A stretch of DNA of 64,000 bases from UMGS1883 sp045636425 (GCA_045636425.1 JAZTXM010000013.1:62001-126000); one strand, 5' to 3'. Positions 8,896 to 17,694 are shown, counted from the stretch's first letter. Notes: generated by a model from the letters alone, not told the origin. A program made the numbers and translations.

Positions 8896-10508
8896 GTTTC
8901 ACGAACTGTTTTTCTGATTGGAAAAACTGCGGCAGGGGAGACGGACAGCTCGTCTATACCCATCTCAAGAAACTTTTTAGTTAGTGCTGTATCTGAGGCT
9001 AATTCTCCGCATATTCCAACCCATATACCGGCCTTGTGTCCGTTTTCTATTGTTAGTCTTATCATCCTCATAACTGCTTCGTGGTGTGGATTAAAGAAAT
9101 CGTCCACATCCTCATTTTGTCTGTCTATTGCAAGAGTATATTGAGACAAATCATTTGTCCCAATGCTGAAGAACGAAACTTCTTTCGCTAACAAGTCAGA
9201 AATCATAACAGATGCAGGTGTTTCAATCATAATTCCCTGCTCCGGTATTGAATATGGGATGTTACTCGTTTTAAGTTCCTCGGCGGCTTCCTTTACAACA
9301 TCCTTAATTTGTTTTATTTCATCAACAGAAGTAATCATAGGATACATAATCGAAAGATTACCATATACAGAGGCACGCATCAATGCACGAAGCTGTGTCT
9401 TAAATATATGGGGATGCTTTAAACAGAGCCTTATTGCGCGCAAACCCATCGCAGGGTTTTCTTCGTGTTTTAAACCAAAGTAGTCTACTTTTTTATCCGC
9501 ACCGATATCCAGTGTCCTTATAATTACTTTTTTTCCACCCATTGTTTCTACTGCGTTTTTGTATATAGCAAATTGTTCTTCCTCCGAAGGAAATGTGTTT
9601 TTTTCGAGAAAAATAAACTCACTTCGAAACAAACCGATACCCTCAGCATCATTATCAATTACATTTGCAATGTCTTTTATATTTCCTATATTAGCGTATA
9701 GATTAATTCTTTTTCCATCAATTGTAACAGTTTCTTTTCCTTTATAAAACTTTAAAAGATTATGTTTTGCGACATCCTCGTCAGCTTTTTGTTGCATTTT
9801 CTTTAAGAAGCTCTCATCAGGATCTACATAGACGGTCCCGCTGTAACCGTCTACTATTGCAATTTTCCCGTCAGAATGACCGTTTGAACAAAGATCAATA
9901 CCTATAATAGCAGGAATATTCATCATTCTTGCAAGTATTGCTGTATGGGAATTAAGCGAACCTTTAGCTGTAACAAAGGCTAATATCTTACTTTTATCCA
10001 ATTGGAGTGTTTCGCTTGGAGAAAAATCCTCAGAAACCATAATTAAATTACTGTCATTTTCATCTGATTTAAAAGAAACTCCGCTTAAAATATTAATTAA
10101 ACGTTCAGATATGTCCTTGACATCTGCCGCCCGTTCTTTCATATAAGAATCCTCCATGGATGAAAACATGGCGACAAAGCTTTCACAGCATAAGGAAACG
10201 GCATATTCTGCATTATAGTGTTGGTTTTTTATCATATTTTCTATGGAATCCGAAAAGTCAGCATCTTCAAGCATCATTGCATGAATTTCAAAAATAGCGG
10301 CACTTTCACTTCCGACTTTTTCTATTGCCTGCATTCTCAGTCCGGAAAGCTGATTAATAGCCTTGGATTTAGCCTCTAAATATCTGGAAAATTCTTTGTC
10401 GGTATCTTTAACGTGATAACATTTAATTATTGAATCTGCCTTCTTCCAGATTTTGATCTTTCCGATTGCAATTCCTCCATAAACACTCTTGCCCTGATAA
10501 ATAAGCAT
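8886..10508 (-). CDS. ptsI: Phosphoenolpyruvate-protein phosphotransferase (PTS enzyme I)
   Basis: Enzyme I autophosphorylates from PEP and passes the phosphate to HPr. The 540 residues start with MLIYQGKSVYGGIAIGK. The phospho-histidine lies in GSLNSHTAILAR near residue 180, a variant of the usual TSHTAIL motif. The TIM-barrel C-domain has GIGLFRSEFIF, RTLDIGADK, NPAMGLRAIR, IGTNDLSQYTLA and the catalytic cysteine in GICGELASD. It lies 10 bases downstream of ptsH in the same operon. No sugar-specific EII gene is in the window. Confidence 0.95.
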   Translation of the reverse strand: MLIYQGKSVYGGIAIGKIKIWKKADSIIKCYHVKDTDKEFSRYLEAKSKAINQLSGLRMQAIEKVGSESAAIFEIHAMMLEDADFSDSIENMIKNQHYNAEYAVSLCCESFVAMFSSMEDSYMKERAADVKDISERLINILSGVSFKSDENDSNLIMVSEDFSPSETLQLDKSKILAFVTAKGSLNSHTAILARMMNIPAIIGIDLCSNGHSDGKIAIVDGYSGTVYVDPDESFLKKMQQKADEDVAKHNLLKFYKGKETVTIDGKRINLYANIGNIKDIANVIDNDAEGIGLFRSEFIFLEKNTFPSEEEQFAIYKNAVETMGGKKVIIRTLDIGADKKVDYFGLKHEENPAMGLRAIRLCLKHPHIFKTQLRALMRASVYGNLSIMYPMITSVDEIKQIKDVVKEAAEELKTSNIPYSIPEQGIMIETPASVMISDLLAKEVSFFSIGTNDLSQYTLAIDRQNEDVDDFFNPHHEAVMRMIRLTIENGHKAGIWVGICGELASDTALTKKFLEMGIDELSVSPAAVFPIRKTVRETKL

Positions 10509-10518
10509 ATAAATCTCC

Positions 10519-10776
10519 TTACATATTATTTTTTAGAAATTTCTCTAAATTTTCCGCAGCCAAGTCCTCATCATTACCGCTTACCGTTATTTGTAAATTA
10601 TCTGTTTTTTTTGCAGCAAGCCCCATAATAGAAAAAATTTTCTTTGCATCTGCCGTTTTATCACTAAGTTTAATTGTAATTTGTGAATTATATTTATTTG
10701 CTTCTTTTACCAGTAATCCTGCAGGTCTGGCGTGTATTCCATCAGGGTCATTTACAGTAAAGATAAATTCTTTCAT
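10519..10776 (-). CDS. ptsH: HPr-type phosphocarrier protein
   Basis: HPr accepts phosphate from enzyme I at His15. I use the ATG giving MKEFIFTV (after GAAAGGATTGGTTTTG) instead of the longer frame. The active-site motif GIHARPAG is intact with His15 and Arg17. Ungapped alignment with Bacillus HPr from memory puts Lys, not Ser, at regulatory position 46 (AKKIFSIMG), with a Ser at 49. That would make it a poor substrate for HPr kinase at the classical site. It is the promoter-proximal gene of ptsH-ptsI. Confidence 0.9.
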   Translation of the reverse strand: MKEFIFTVNDPDGIHARPAGLLVKEANKYNSQITIKLSDKTADAKKIFSIMGLAAKKTDNLQITVSGNDEDLAAENLEKFLKNNM

Positions 10777-10867
10777 CAAAACCAATCCTTTCAAAATATG
10801 TCTTTTTGATTATCTTAGTAATTACCGAGAATAAATTTTTTATTCTAAGTTAAAATTCAAATAAAAA

Positions 10868-10892
10868 AAAGCACAACCTTTTGGTTGTGCTT
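10868..10892 (-). terminator. Terminator downstream of tRNA-Ser
   Basis: GCACAACC / GGTTGTGC stem with an A-run on the plus strand, which is a U-run on the minus-strand transcript, directly after the tRNA 3' end. Confidence 0.85.
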
Positions 10893-10893
10893 T

Positions 10894-10984
10894 TGGCGGA
10901 GAGAAAGGGATTCGAACCCTTGAACGGGGTTAACCGTTACACGATTTCCAGTCGTGCGCCTTAGACCAACTCAGCCATCTCTCC
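10894..10984 (-). tRNA. tRNA-Ser (anticodon GGA), CCA encoded
   Basis: On the minus strand the acceptor 5' strand GGAGAGA pairs with TCTCTCC, followed by discriminator G and an encoded CCA. The anticodon loop is CTGGAAA (anticodon GGA). A long variable arm (AACGGTT-AACCCCGTT region) and the T-loop TTCGAAT complete a class II serine tRNA of 91 nt including CCA. Confidence 0.95.
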
Positions 10985-11076
10985 GAGTGCCGACCTTGAT
11001 ATTATACACTTAATAATTATAAAAAGCAAGTGTTTTTTTAGAAAATATATATTTTTTTATAATTGTTTTAAATTAT

Positions 11077-11122
11077 AATTCGGAGGATTTATAAATAATG
11101 TAATGTATAAATCCTCCGAATT
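11077..11122 (-). terminator. Terminator of the 511-aa unknown gene
   Basis: A perfect 16-bp stem (AATTCGGAGGATTTAT and its complement) with a 14-nt loop, six bases past the stop at 11129, followed on the minus strand by an AT-rich tract. Confidence 0.7.
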
Positions 11123-11128
11123 AATTTT

Positions 11129-12664
11129 CTATTTACTCAACATGTCATTAACTGTATTCCAAGTAAGATTTTCAATTACCATAGAGAAGGTTTCAAATCT
11201 TGAATCTGATTCGTTTCCGAGGATTGTCTCTACATAACGAGAATCAGCTTCGATCATTTCCTCCGTATATTCTTCCTCGGGAAGATACAAAACACAATAA
11301 TGAACATTAACAAATTTCTTTGTGATCGGTTCTATCTTTATCATTATTCCGATTTTTGGAAAATCACTGTATTGATTTTTTCCGCTTGTAATGATAATCA
11401 TAGAGTGTTTCGCGTTTGAACTGTCATCACCGTTAAAGTATGTCCTCATTGAGTATTCAAGAACAAAATCCCCGAACTCGTTATCTAAAACCGTTTCGAG
11501 AGTGGAAAGCAGTTTATCATCGTAAAAATACTTATAGCTGAATTCATACGTTTTAACAGTATGTTTAATTGCGATGCACCATTGGTTTTTTTCCTTTTGC
11601 TTCAAACATTCCGTTAAACATTCCTCAAACGATGAGGTTTTATTATCATACAAAACACATTCAAGCGGAGTGTGAGGCTTGTGTCTGAAAATAAACTTTT
11701 CAGAGTTTTTGCTCATAAGCTCAAGACATGTATATCTTTTTCTGTACTTGTCGTTAATTGCTTCGCCATAGTGCACAAGTAATTTAAGCACCATTTGTTC
11801 AAATTCAGTTTCTCCAATTTGATACAAATAATCGGCCAAAACACAAACAGGTGCAAAACAGCTTTCTACACAATAAACTTTTACAGTTCTGTGCATTTTT
11901 CTTTTTAGTTCTTCTCGTGAAACAGCTCCGCCGTTGCGCATAAAGATCAACATCGCCATAACTATATCAATGTCGTGAATAAAAATAGGGGAGCCGTCCT
12001 TTAGCTTTCTTTTGAAATTATAATATTTACCGGCATATTCAAAATACTTAAGCGTCTGTTCTTCGTTTTCATCAGTACGCTCCCTCTTTGCTGCATAGTA
12101 AAGATACTTTTTGATATTAGAAGCGTAATCACCGGGCTTATCCGTCAGAGCTATTATTTTATAAGCTGACTTATATTGACTCTTGCTGCAATACTTTTCA
12201 TATAATTCCAAATCAGCAAGAGCATTTTTGATAAACTCCTCGCCCTGTTTTGCGGAGGTTTGCATTAAGTTATGTAAAAACATTCTTGCTGAATTTCTTG
12301 TTATTACTGTTTCTTTTCTCTTTTCAGAAAGGAAAGTGCGTCGTTTGTTTGTAAGATTTTTTAGTTTACTGGAATATCCCGGAACCGATGCAAATTGACG
12401 TATAATCATATATGTCCAGAAAATATCGCCTTCGTCAAAAGCATTGCAGGCTTCTCTAAAGCGCAACGAGTCCTCTGATTCGAAATCGAAATATGTCTTC
12501 ATACACATATCTCGGATGGAATACTTTCGCAGGGCATAATTATAGGCTTTAGAAAAATTACGTGAATCGACAGTTTTCAACAGTTCTTCATTCCACAAAC
12601 GTTTAAATTCTGCTAATACTACATTATCGCCCTTTGCAGGCTTGGTCTTCTTTAAAAAAAACAT
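11129..12664 (-). CDS. Uncharacterised 511-aa protein
   Basis: I do not recognise this protein. The start is the ATG giving MFFLKKTKPAKG, because TTAGGAGGGATTCC is a near-perfect ribosome-binding site in front of it. There is no signal peptide or obvious membrane segment. The first half is rich in charged helices and aromatic residues (for example NKRRTFLSEKRKE and YYAAKRERTDENEEQ) and looks helical-repeat-like. The second half has several cysteines and a beta-rich end. It has its own sigma-A promoter (12695-12723) and terminator, lies downstream of spoIIGA-sigE on the same strand, and precedes tRNA-Ser. No function can be given. Confidence 0.8.
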   Translation of the reverse strand: MFFLKKTKPAKGDNVVLAEFKRLWNEELLKTVDSRNFSKAYNYALRKYSIRDMCMKTYFDFESEDSLRFREACNAFDEGDIFWTYMIIRQFASVPGYSSKLKNLTNKRRTFLSEKRKETVITRNSARMFLHNLMQTSAKQGEEFIKNALADLELYEKYCSKSQYKSAYKIIALTDKPGDYASNIKKYLYYAAKRERTDENEEQTLKYFEYAGKYYNFKRKLKDGSPIFIHDIDIVMAMLIFMRNGGAVSREELKRKMHRTVKVYCVESCFAPVCVLADYLYQIGETEFEQMVLKLLVHYGEAINDKYRKRYTCLELMSKNSEKFIFRHKPHTPLECVLYDNKTSSFEECLTECLKQKEKNQWCIAIKHTVKTYEFSYKYFYDDKLLSTLETVLDNEFGDFVLEYSMRTYFNGDDSSNAKHSMIIITSGKNQYSDFPKIGIMIKIEPITKKFVNVHYCVLYLPEEEYTEEMIEADSRYVETILGNESDSRFETFSMVIENLTWNTVNDMLSK

Positions 12665-12694
12665 GGAATCCCTCCTAAGGTGCATACCTTATTT

Positions 12695-12723
12695 ATTATA
12701 CACAATTATAAAGAGGATTTCAA
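12695..12723 (-). promoter_or_regulatory. Sigma-A promoter for the 511-aa unknown gene
   Basis: On the minus strand TTGAAA, 17 bases and TATAAT, about 30 bases ahead of the start codon. Confidence 0.75.
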
Positions 12724-12748
12724 TGTTTTTTTTGAAAATTTCATATAT

Positions 12749-13462
12749 TCATATGTTTTTTGCAATATCATTTTTCAAACGGCGTATAATCCTCTTTTCA
12801 AGCCTTGAAATATAGCTCTGGCTTATTCCAAGAAGATCTGCAACCTCTTTTTGAGTCTTTTCAGTCCTTCCGTGCAGTCCGTAACGCATTTCCATAATTT
12901 CTTTTTCCCTCTGACATAAATTTTCCATTGCGGAAAGGAGTAATTGTTTTTCGACTTCTTCCTCTAAGTGTCTGTCTACGCAATCATCATCAGTGCCTAA
13001 AACATCACCTAAAAGAAGCTCGTTTCCGTCCCAATCAACATTTAATGGCTCATCAAAGGATATTACAACACGTTGAGAATTATTCTTTCTTAAATACATT
13101 AGTATTTCGTTTTCTATACAGCGGCTTGCATACGTTGCAAGCTTAATTTTTTTGTCTGCTTTAAATGTATTTATGGCTTTTATTAACCCAATGGTTCCTA
13201 TAGAAATTAAATCATCGACGCAAATATTTGTATTTTCAAATTTTTTGGCGATATATACCACAAGTCTTAGATTGTGCTCAATCAATTTCTGACGGCTCTC
13301 TGAAAGAGACAGGGATTCAATACATTTTTGTTCATCTTCGGGAGTTAGCGGGGGAGGGAGGTAAATACCAACACCTATGTAATGGATATAGTCTTCAAAC
13401 TTTAATTTCTTAATCAATTTTAAATAATTCAATCTTGTATTCTCTTTAATTATTTCAAACAT
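12749..13462 (-). CDS. sigE: RNA polymerase sporulation sigma factor SigE
   Basis: Early mother-cell sigma factor of endospore formation, 237 residues. The N-terminus is a membrane-associating pro-sequence leading to YIGVGIYLPPPLTPEDE, the pro-sigma-E hallmark. Region 2 has DDLISIGTIGLIKAINTF, and the region 4 HTH is TQKEVADLLGISQSYISRLE. The ATG follows TTTGGGGGT at a good distance. spoIIGA, encoding its processing protease, lies just upstream in the same operon. The sigG gene that often follows in Bacillus is not present here. Confidence 0.94.
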   Translation of the reverse strand: MFEIIKENTRLNYLKLIKKLKFEDYIHYIGVGIYLPPPLTPEDEQKCIESLSLSESRQKLIEHNLRLVVYIAKKFENTNICVDDLISIGTIGLIKAINTFKADKKIKLATYASRCIENEILMYLRKNNSQRVVISFDEPLNVDWDGNELLLGDVLGTDDDCVDRHLEEEVEKQLLLSAMENLCQREKEIMEMRYGLHGRTEKTQKEVADLLGISQSYISRLEKRIIRRLKNDIAKNI

Positions 13463-13481
13463 ATTTGATTTTACCCCCAAA

Positions 13482-14384
13482 TTATTGTAAATACGGATTC
13501 AATAATGCACCATAACTTCTGTCACAGGTCAGGCTTTTTTCATATATAGCGATAACACATTTTCCCAATGTTCTTATGCCGCACTCATCTCGAAGCTCCG
13601 CCTTATCCGGAATAAAGCCCAGCAGCATTCCGTTTTCGTTTCCCAATGATGAAAAGGGAATTAATCTTGCCCGAAGCCCCTTTTCGCCAACCTCGCTGAG
13701 GATATGGGTTAAATTGCTGTTGTCAATGCGTTCCAGGGAATTCCTGACATCTGAAGAAAATAAATTTTTTATTGATTTGTATTCCGCAATTATAACAGGT
13801 GACATTGTTACAGGATCCATTAAAGAGTTTCCTGTATCGAGCAAAGCTGTTATTTCTGCTGTTCTGTTGTTATATGTAAGATATAACTTTTTTTTAAGGC
13901 TCTTTGCAGAAAAGTGCTTCCTTGATATGAAATCAAAAAGACGGACAGCAAAATAAAATGCCATTCCCGAAACAGCAAGTATAGTCCACGGTAAATTAAA
14001 GTAGAAAATCCCGTTAGAATATACCGCACCCAACCTTGCTCCTATATCGCTGAAATAAAACACCCCCAAAACACAACCTCCGAATCCGAATGAAACCATG
14101 TAAAAGACGATTAGAGCCTTAAAGTACGAGGCAAATGAATAGAAAGTAAATGATGAAGCCAAAATCAGCATTGACACCAATAATTTACACAATGTTGAAT
14201 ACAGGGGAGAGAAGTCAGGAAAGAAAATCAAAATTGCATATATTGAGCCTATTAAGGCCCCAAGCATCATCCTTATTTTGCTATGTTTTAGATTGATAAA
14301 AATACAACTCGTTTTCAGCAGCACGTAATTAATGATAAAATTTACGGCAAACAATACATCAATATAAATAACCGGCATATCCAT
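13482..14384 (-). CDS. spoIIGA: Sigma-E processing peptidase SpoIIGA
   Basis: Membrane-embedded aspartic protease that cleaves pro-sigma-E in the mother cell after a forespore signal. The N-terminal half has about five hydrophobic segments. The C-terminal soluble half has the aspartic protease motif ALLDTGNSL near residue 180. Start codons at 14384 (ATG) and 14378 (ATG, giving MPVIYIDVLFAVN) are both possible. sigE follows within 20 bases, the conserved spoIIG arrangement. Confidence 0.92.
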   Translation of the reverse strand: MDMPVIYIDVLFAVNFIINYVLLKTSCIFINLKHSKIRMMLGALIGSIYAILIFFPDFSPLYSTLCKLLVSMLILASSFTFYSFASYFKALIVFYMVSFGFGGCVLGVFYFSDIGARLGAVYSNGIFYFNLPWTILAVSGMAFYFAVRLFDFISRKHFSAKSLKKKLYLTYNNRTAEITALLDTGNSLMDPVTMSPVIIAEYKSIKNLFSSDVRNSLERIDNSNLTHILSEVGEKGLRARLIPFSSLGNENGMLLGFIPDKAELRDECGIRTLGKCVIAIYEKSLTCDRSYGALLNPYLQ

Positions 14385-14395
14385 CACCCGATTAC

Positions 14396-14430
14396 AGTAT
14401 ACAACTTATTTCTCGAAAAAAATGTCACAA
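14396..14430 (-). promoter_or_regulatory. Candidate spoIIG promoter with long spacer
   Basis: The minus strand has TATACT at 14396-14401. A -35-like TTGTGA (14425-14430) or GTGACA lies 21-23 bases upstream, and TTCGAGA, resembling a Spo0A box (TTCGACA), lies between. The B. subtilis spoIIG promoter is known for a 22-base spacer and Spo0A sites, so this layout fits, but it is inference. Confidence 0.4.
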
Positions 14431-14502
14431 TAAAGACTAAAATAAAAAAATAATTTACACATTTAAAAATCACACCAAATATAAAAAAAGTATTAAAAAA
14501 GT

Positions 14503-14531
14503 TTGACATTTTGATTAAAAAGAGTTACAAT
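14503..14531 (+). promoter_or_regulatory. Sigma-A promoter for the NlpC/P60 gene
   Basis: Perfect TTGACA, 17-base spacer and TACAAT, about 20 bases before the GTG start at 14551. Confidence 0.85.
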
Positions 14532-14550
14532 AGTAATGAGGTGAAAAATA

Positions 14551-15213
14551 GTGCTTAGATTTTTTCGAGGAATTACAACCTTTATATTTTTACTTGTTTT
14601 TGTGTTAGATGTATCTGCAAGTGAGATAGGTTATGTTACTTGCGATGTTTTAAACGTAAGGCAGTCACCTAATACAAATTGTGGAATTGTTGACCGCATG
14701 GCACGTGGAACTGAGTTTGAAATAATTTATACGGATAATGGTTGGTACAATATAAGAATGAATAACGGTATCACAGGATTTGTATCAGCCGCGTATGTTA
14801 ATAAAAAATCAACGCCGTCAGACTTGTTTTACAACGGTGCAAAAACAGGTGCTGAAATAGCAAAGCTTGCACATAATTACATAGGCAGCAGATATTCTTA
14901 TGGTTCATCCGGTCCAAATAAATTCGATTGTAGCGGGTTTACAAGTTATCTTTATAAACAGTATGGTTACAGTTTGCCAAGAACTTCCACATCTCAAAGC
15001 GAGATTGGGGTACAGGTAGGAAAAGATAGCTTAGTCCCCGGAGATATTTTATGTTTTTCAAACAGGGGTGACCGCAGAGTTAATCACGTCGGAATCTATG
15101 TTGGAGACAGTAAATTCATTCATGCTTCCACCAGCGTTCGCGGAGTGGTAATGGATGACTTAAACACAGATTACTACGTACGTAATTATGTCTGCGCAAG
15201 AAGAATTCTGTAA
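14551..15213 (+). CDS. Secreted SH3 / NlpC-P60 cell-wall hydrolase
   Basis: Extracytoplasmic peptidoglycan endopeptidase, probably cleaving stem peptides. A signal peptide spans residues 1-24 (hydrophobic core FIFLLVFVLDVSAS). A bacterial SH3 domain follows (CDVLNVRQSPNTNCGIVDRM, about residues 29-85). The C-terminal C40 domain has the catalytic cysteine in FDCSGFTSYLY, the histidine in VNHVGIYVGD and a third polar residue in FIHAST. Initiation is at GTG after GAGGTGAAAAATA. It is monocistronic and divergent from spoIIGA; a sporulation or germination role is possible but not shown. Confidence 0.9.
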   Translation: MLRFFRGITTFIFLLVFVLDVSASEIGYVTCDVLNVRQSPNTNCGIVDRMARGTEFEIIYTDNGWYNIRMNNGITGFVSAAYVNKKSTPSDLFYNGAKTGAEIAKLAHNYIGSRYSYGSSGPNKFDCSGFTSYLYKQYGYSLPRTSTSQSEIGVQVGKDSLVPGDILCFSNRGDRRVNHVGIYVGDSKFIHASTSVRGVVMDDLNTDYYVRNYVCARRIL

Positions 15214-15238
15214 AATGATAGTAATTACCATAAAACAC

Positions 15239-15266
15239 TTGACTTTTTCAGAACTTAATGTAAAAT
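15239..15266 (+). promoter_or_regulatory. Sigma-A promoter for rsmD-coaD
   Basis: TTGACT, 16-base spacer and TAAAAT, about 65 bases upstream of the rsmD start. Confidence 0.6.
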
Positions 15267-15329
15267 ATATATATGATATATTAAATTCCTTTTCGGTATT
15301 TGAGAAGGAATTTCTTTTCGGAGGATTTT

Positions 15330-15881
15330 GTGAGAGTAATTTCAGGAAAAATTCGCGGTATGAAGCTTGTTTCTCCAGAGGGAGAGGATACCAGACCTAC
15401 TCTCGATAGGGTTAAGGAAGCGGTTTTCAGCATGCTTCTTCCGCATATTAATGAATCTTTGGTTCTTGATTTGTTTGCAGGCTCCGGAGCAATGGGAATA
15501 GAGGCTTTAAGCCGAGGTGCAAAAAAATCGGTCTTTGTTGATTCTTCGGAAAAGGCAATTGCTTGTATCAATACTAATGTCAACAATGCAAAAATGGTGG
15601 AGGATTCTTTAATTGTTCGTTCGGATTCCTGCAAATTTTTGCGTGAATATTCCGGGGTGTTTGATATTATTTTTATTGACCCCCCATATGAATCCGGTTT
15701 ATATGAAAAGGTGTTTTCCCTGATAGCATCGAATGACTTGATAGCTCATGATGGTTTAATTATTGCTGAATGGGATTATGAAAACGGTATTGGCAGTTTG
15801 CCCCGTGAATTTGAAATTGTAAAAGAAAAAAAGTATGGCAGAGTTGGAATTTCGGTTTTCAAAAGGAGTCAACGTGAATGA
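15330..15881 (+). CDS. rsmD: 16S rRNA (guanine966-N2) methyltransferase
   Basis: SAM-dependent methyltransferase acting on 16S rRNA G966. From the GTG at 15330 (after CGGAGGATTTT) the protein starts MRVISGKIRGMKLVSP, the family N-terminus. The SAM motif is VLDLFAGSGAMGIEALSRGA and the catalytic motif is DPPYESGLYE. The longer ATG frame from 15300 lacks a ribosome-binding site. The stop overlaps the coaD start (ATGA), and rsmD-coaD is a widespread pair. Confidence 0.93.
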   Translation: MRVISGKIRGMKLVSPEGEDTRPTLDRVKEAVFSMLLPHINESLVLDLFAGSGAMGIEALSRGAKKSVFVDSSEKAIACINTNVNNAKMVEDSLIVRSDSCKFLREYSGVFDIIFIDPPYESGLYEKVFSLIASNDLIAHDGLIIAEWDYENGIGSLPREFEIVKEKKYGRVGISVFKRSQRE

Positions 15882-16363
15882 ATATCGCAATAGTACCTGG
15901 TAGCTTTGACCCGGTAACAAATGGACATCTTGATATTATAAAAAGGACAAGCCAGTTGTTTGATGAGGTTTATGTAAGTATTCTTTCCAACAGCTCCAAG
16001 AATCCATTGTTTTCCTTAGAGGAAAGGATGGAGCTTATAAGCCGAGTTACAAAGGATTTGGAAAATGTAAAGGTCGAAACCTTTACAGGGCTGCTGGTTG
16101 ATTACGCCAGGAGTAAGAGTGCAAAGTTTATTGTTAAAGGGTTAAGGGCTGTGAGCGATTTTGAATATGAATTTCAGATGTCTTTAACCAATAAACAGTT
16201 AGCACCGGAAATAGAAACGTTTTTCATAACTACCAATGCAAATTACGCTTATCTTAGCTCAAGCATAGTTAAAGAGGTTGCCAGATACGGCGGTGACCTT
16301 ACTGAGATGGTTCCAAAAGAAATTATAGTAGATATACAAGATAAAATAGGGGGTAAAAAGTAA
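15878..16363 (+). CDS. coaD: Phosphopantetheine adenylyltransferase
   Basis: Fourth step of coenzyme A synthesis: 4'-phosphopantetheine plus ATP gives dephospho-CoA. The 161 residues have the nucleotidyltransferase T/HxGH motif in TNGHLDIIKR near residue 15, KGLRAVSDFEYE in the middle and YLSSSIVKEVARYGGD near the end, all diagnostic. It overlaps rsmD by four bases and abuts the next gene, so it is translationally coupled on both sides. Confidence 0.95.
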   Translation: MNIAIVPGSFDPVTNGHLDIIKRTSQLFDEVYVSILSNSSKNPLFSLEERMELISRVTKDLENVKVETFTGLLVDYARSKSAKFIVKGLRAVSDFEYEFQMSLTNKQLAPEIETFFITTNANYAYLSSSIVKEVARYGGDLTEMVPKEIIVDIQDKIGGKK

Positions 16364-16848
16364 TGGAAATCTTAAAAATTATTGACCTTTTAGAAGATAA
16401 GGTTGAACAGGCGAAATCTATACCGCTTATGAACAGAGCGATGGTAGATAAGGAAGAACTTCTTTCAAATATCGAAGAGCTTCGTTTGAATATTCCTGAA
16501 GATATGAAGCAGGCTCGTCTTATTAAGGATGAAAGAAAGAGAATCCTTGCTGAAGCTCAGGCTGAAGCTGACGAAATTGTAAAGAATGCAAAAATCAAGG
16601 TTGAAAAAATGATTGATGAGCATGAGATTACAAAGAAGGCTTATGAGCAGGCAAATCAGATTATTGCTGCAGCACAGAAGAACTCCCGCGAATTAAGAAT
16701 GGGAGCACGTCAGTATGTAGATTCACTTTTTGCTGATACAGATGCAAAACTTACAAAGGCACAGTCCATAATCAGAAAGGCCCGCGCAGATGTAAGGCAG
16801 GAAGCGTCAAAAGCAAATGCAATAGAAACAGCAGAAAAGGCAGAATAA
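16363..16848 (+). CDS. Coiled-coil protein of the 'ATPase subunit H-like' type
   Basis: A 161-residue soluble protein, almost entirely charged helix. Stretches such as ILAEAQAEADEIVKNAKIKVEKMIDE and AQSIIRKARADV are typical of long coiled coils like F/V-ATPase stalk subunits. Clostridial proteins like this are often labelled ATPase, but there is no nucleotide-binding motif. The ATG shares its A with the last base of the coaD stop, so it is coupled to coaD. A scaffold or cell-division (DivIVA-like) role is conceivable; function is unknown. Confidence 0.65.
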   Translation: MEILKIIDLLEDKVEQAKSIPLMNRAMVDKEELLSNIEELRLNIPEDMKQARLIKDERKRILAEAQAEADEIVKNAKIKVEKMIDEHEITKKAYEQANQIIAAAQKNSRELRMGARQYVDSLFADTDAKLTKAQSIIRKARADVRQEASKANAIETAEKAE

Positions 16849-16869
16849 TTAATAGAGGTGTAACAGAAA

Positions 16870-17595
16870 ATGTCAGGACATTCCAAATGGAATAATATTA
16901 AAAATAAGAAAGAAAAATCAGATGCACAGCGTGCGAAGATTTTTACAAAGCTCGGAAGAGAAATTGCGGTTATTGTTCGTGCAGGCGGTCCTAATCCCGA
17001 CAGCAACGGAAAGCTCCGTGATGCAATTGCAAAAGCACGTTCGAATAATATGCCCAACGACAACATTCAGCGTTGTATCGCCAAGGCAGCAGGAGAGACA
17101 GGCGGTAACGATTACGAGGAAATCACATACGAGGGTTATGGTCCCAAGGGTGTTGCAGTAATTGTTGAAACTCTTACAAACAACAGAAACCGTACTGCTG
17201 CAGATATGCGCCATTATTTTGATAAATACGGTGGAAATTTGGGTCAGACAGGATGCGTTAGCTATATGTTTGACAAAAAAGGTGTACTTATTATTTCTTC
17301 TGAAGATTTGCCTGATGAGGATGCCGTTATGATGGATGCTCTCGATAGTGGGGCAGATGACTTTACAGCAGAAGAAGGTATTTATGAGGTTTTAACTTCA
17401 CCAGAAAATTTCTCATCTGTAAGAGAAGAATTGGAAAGCCGCGGTTACAGCTTTTTAACTGCCGAAGTTCAGATGATTCCTCAGACAAGTGTTGAATTAA
17501 CTGATGAGGAAGACCTTAAGAATATGAACAAGCTTATAGAAATGCTTGATGATAACGACGATGTACAGAATGTATATCATAACTGGGATGAATAA
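16870..17595 (+). CDS. YebC/PmpR family protein
   Basis: YebC-type protein of 241 residues beginning MSGHSKWNNIKNKKEKSDA, the family signature. It continues with the blocks NMPNDNIQRCIAKA, YEGYGPKGVAVIVE, NRNRTAADMRHYFDKYGGN and DALDSGADD. The family was described as transcriptional regulators and more recently as translation factors relieving ribosome stalling at proline-rich sites; which applies here is not shown. AGAGGTGTAACAGAAA precedes the ATG. A stem-loop follows the stop. Confidence 0.93.
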   Translation: MSGHSKWNNIKNKKEKSDAQRAKIFTKLGREIAVIVRAGGPNPDSNGKLRDAIAKARSNNMPNDNIQRCIAKAAGETGGNDYEEITYEGYGPKGVAVIVETLTNNRNRTAADMRHYFDKYGGNLGQTGCVSYMFDKKGVLIISSEDLPDEDAVMMDALDSGADDFTAEEGIYEVLTSPENFSSVREELESRGYSFLTAEVQMIPQTSVELTDEEDLKNMNKLIEMLDDNDDVQNVYHNWDE

Positions 17596-17603
17596 TGATA
17601 TAA

Positions 17604-17638
17604 TTAAAAGGTTGAGAAAAAAAATCTCAACCTTTTAA
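17604..17638 (+). terminator. Stem-loop after yebC
   Basis: TTAAAAGGTTGAG pairs with CTCAACCTTTTAA around an A-rich loop. The U-tail is short, so termination is likely but not certain. Confidence 0.6.
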
Positions 17639-17657
17639 AATATTTAAACACACATAC

Positions 17658-17687
17658 TTGACAAGACAGGAAAGTGTGTGCTAAAAT
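17658..17687 (+). promoter_or_regulatory. Promoter for the xerC-like gene
   Basis: TTGACA, 18-base spacer and TAAAAT. Confidence 0.65.
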
Positions 17688-17694
17688 ATATATG

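Noticed and set aside
8886..10508. Plus-strand ORFs within ptsI
   Set aside because: Shadow frames; the minus-strand frame has all enzyme I motifs.
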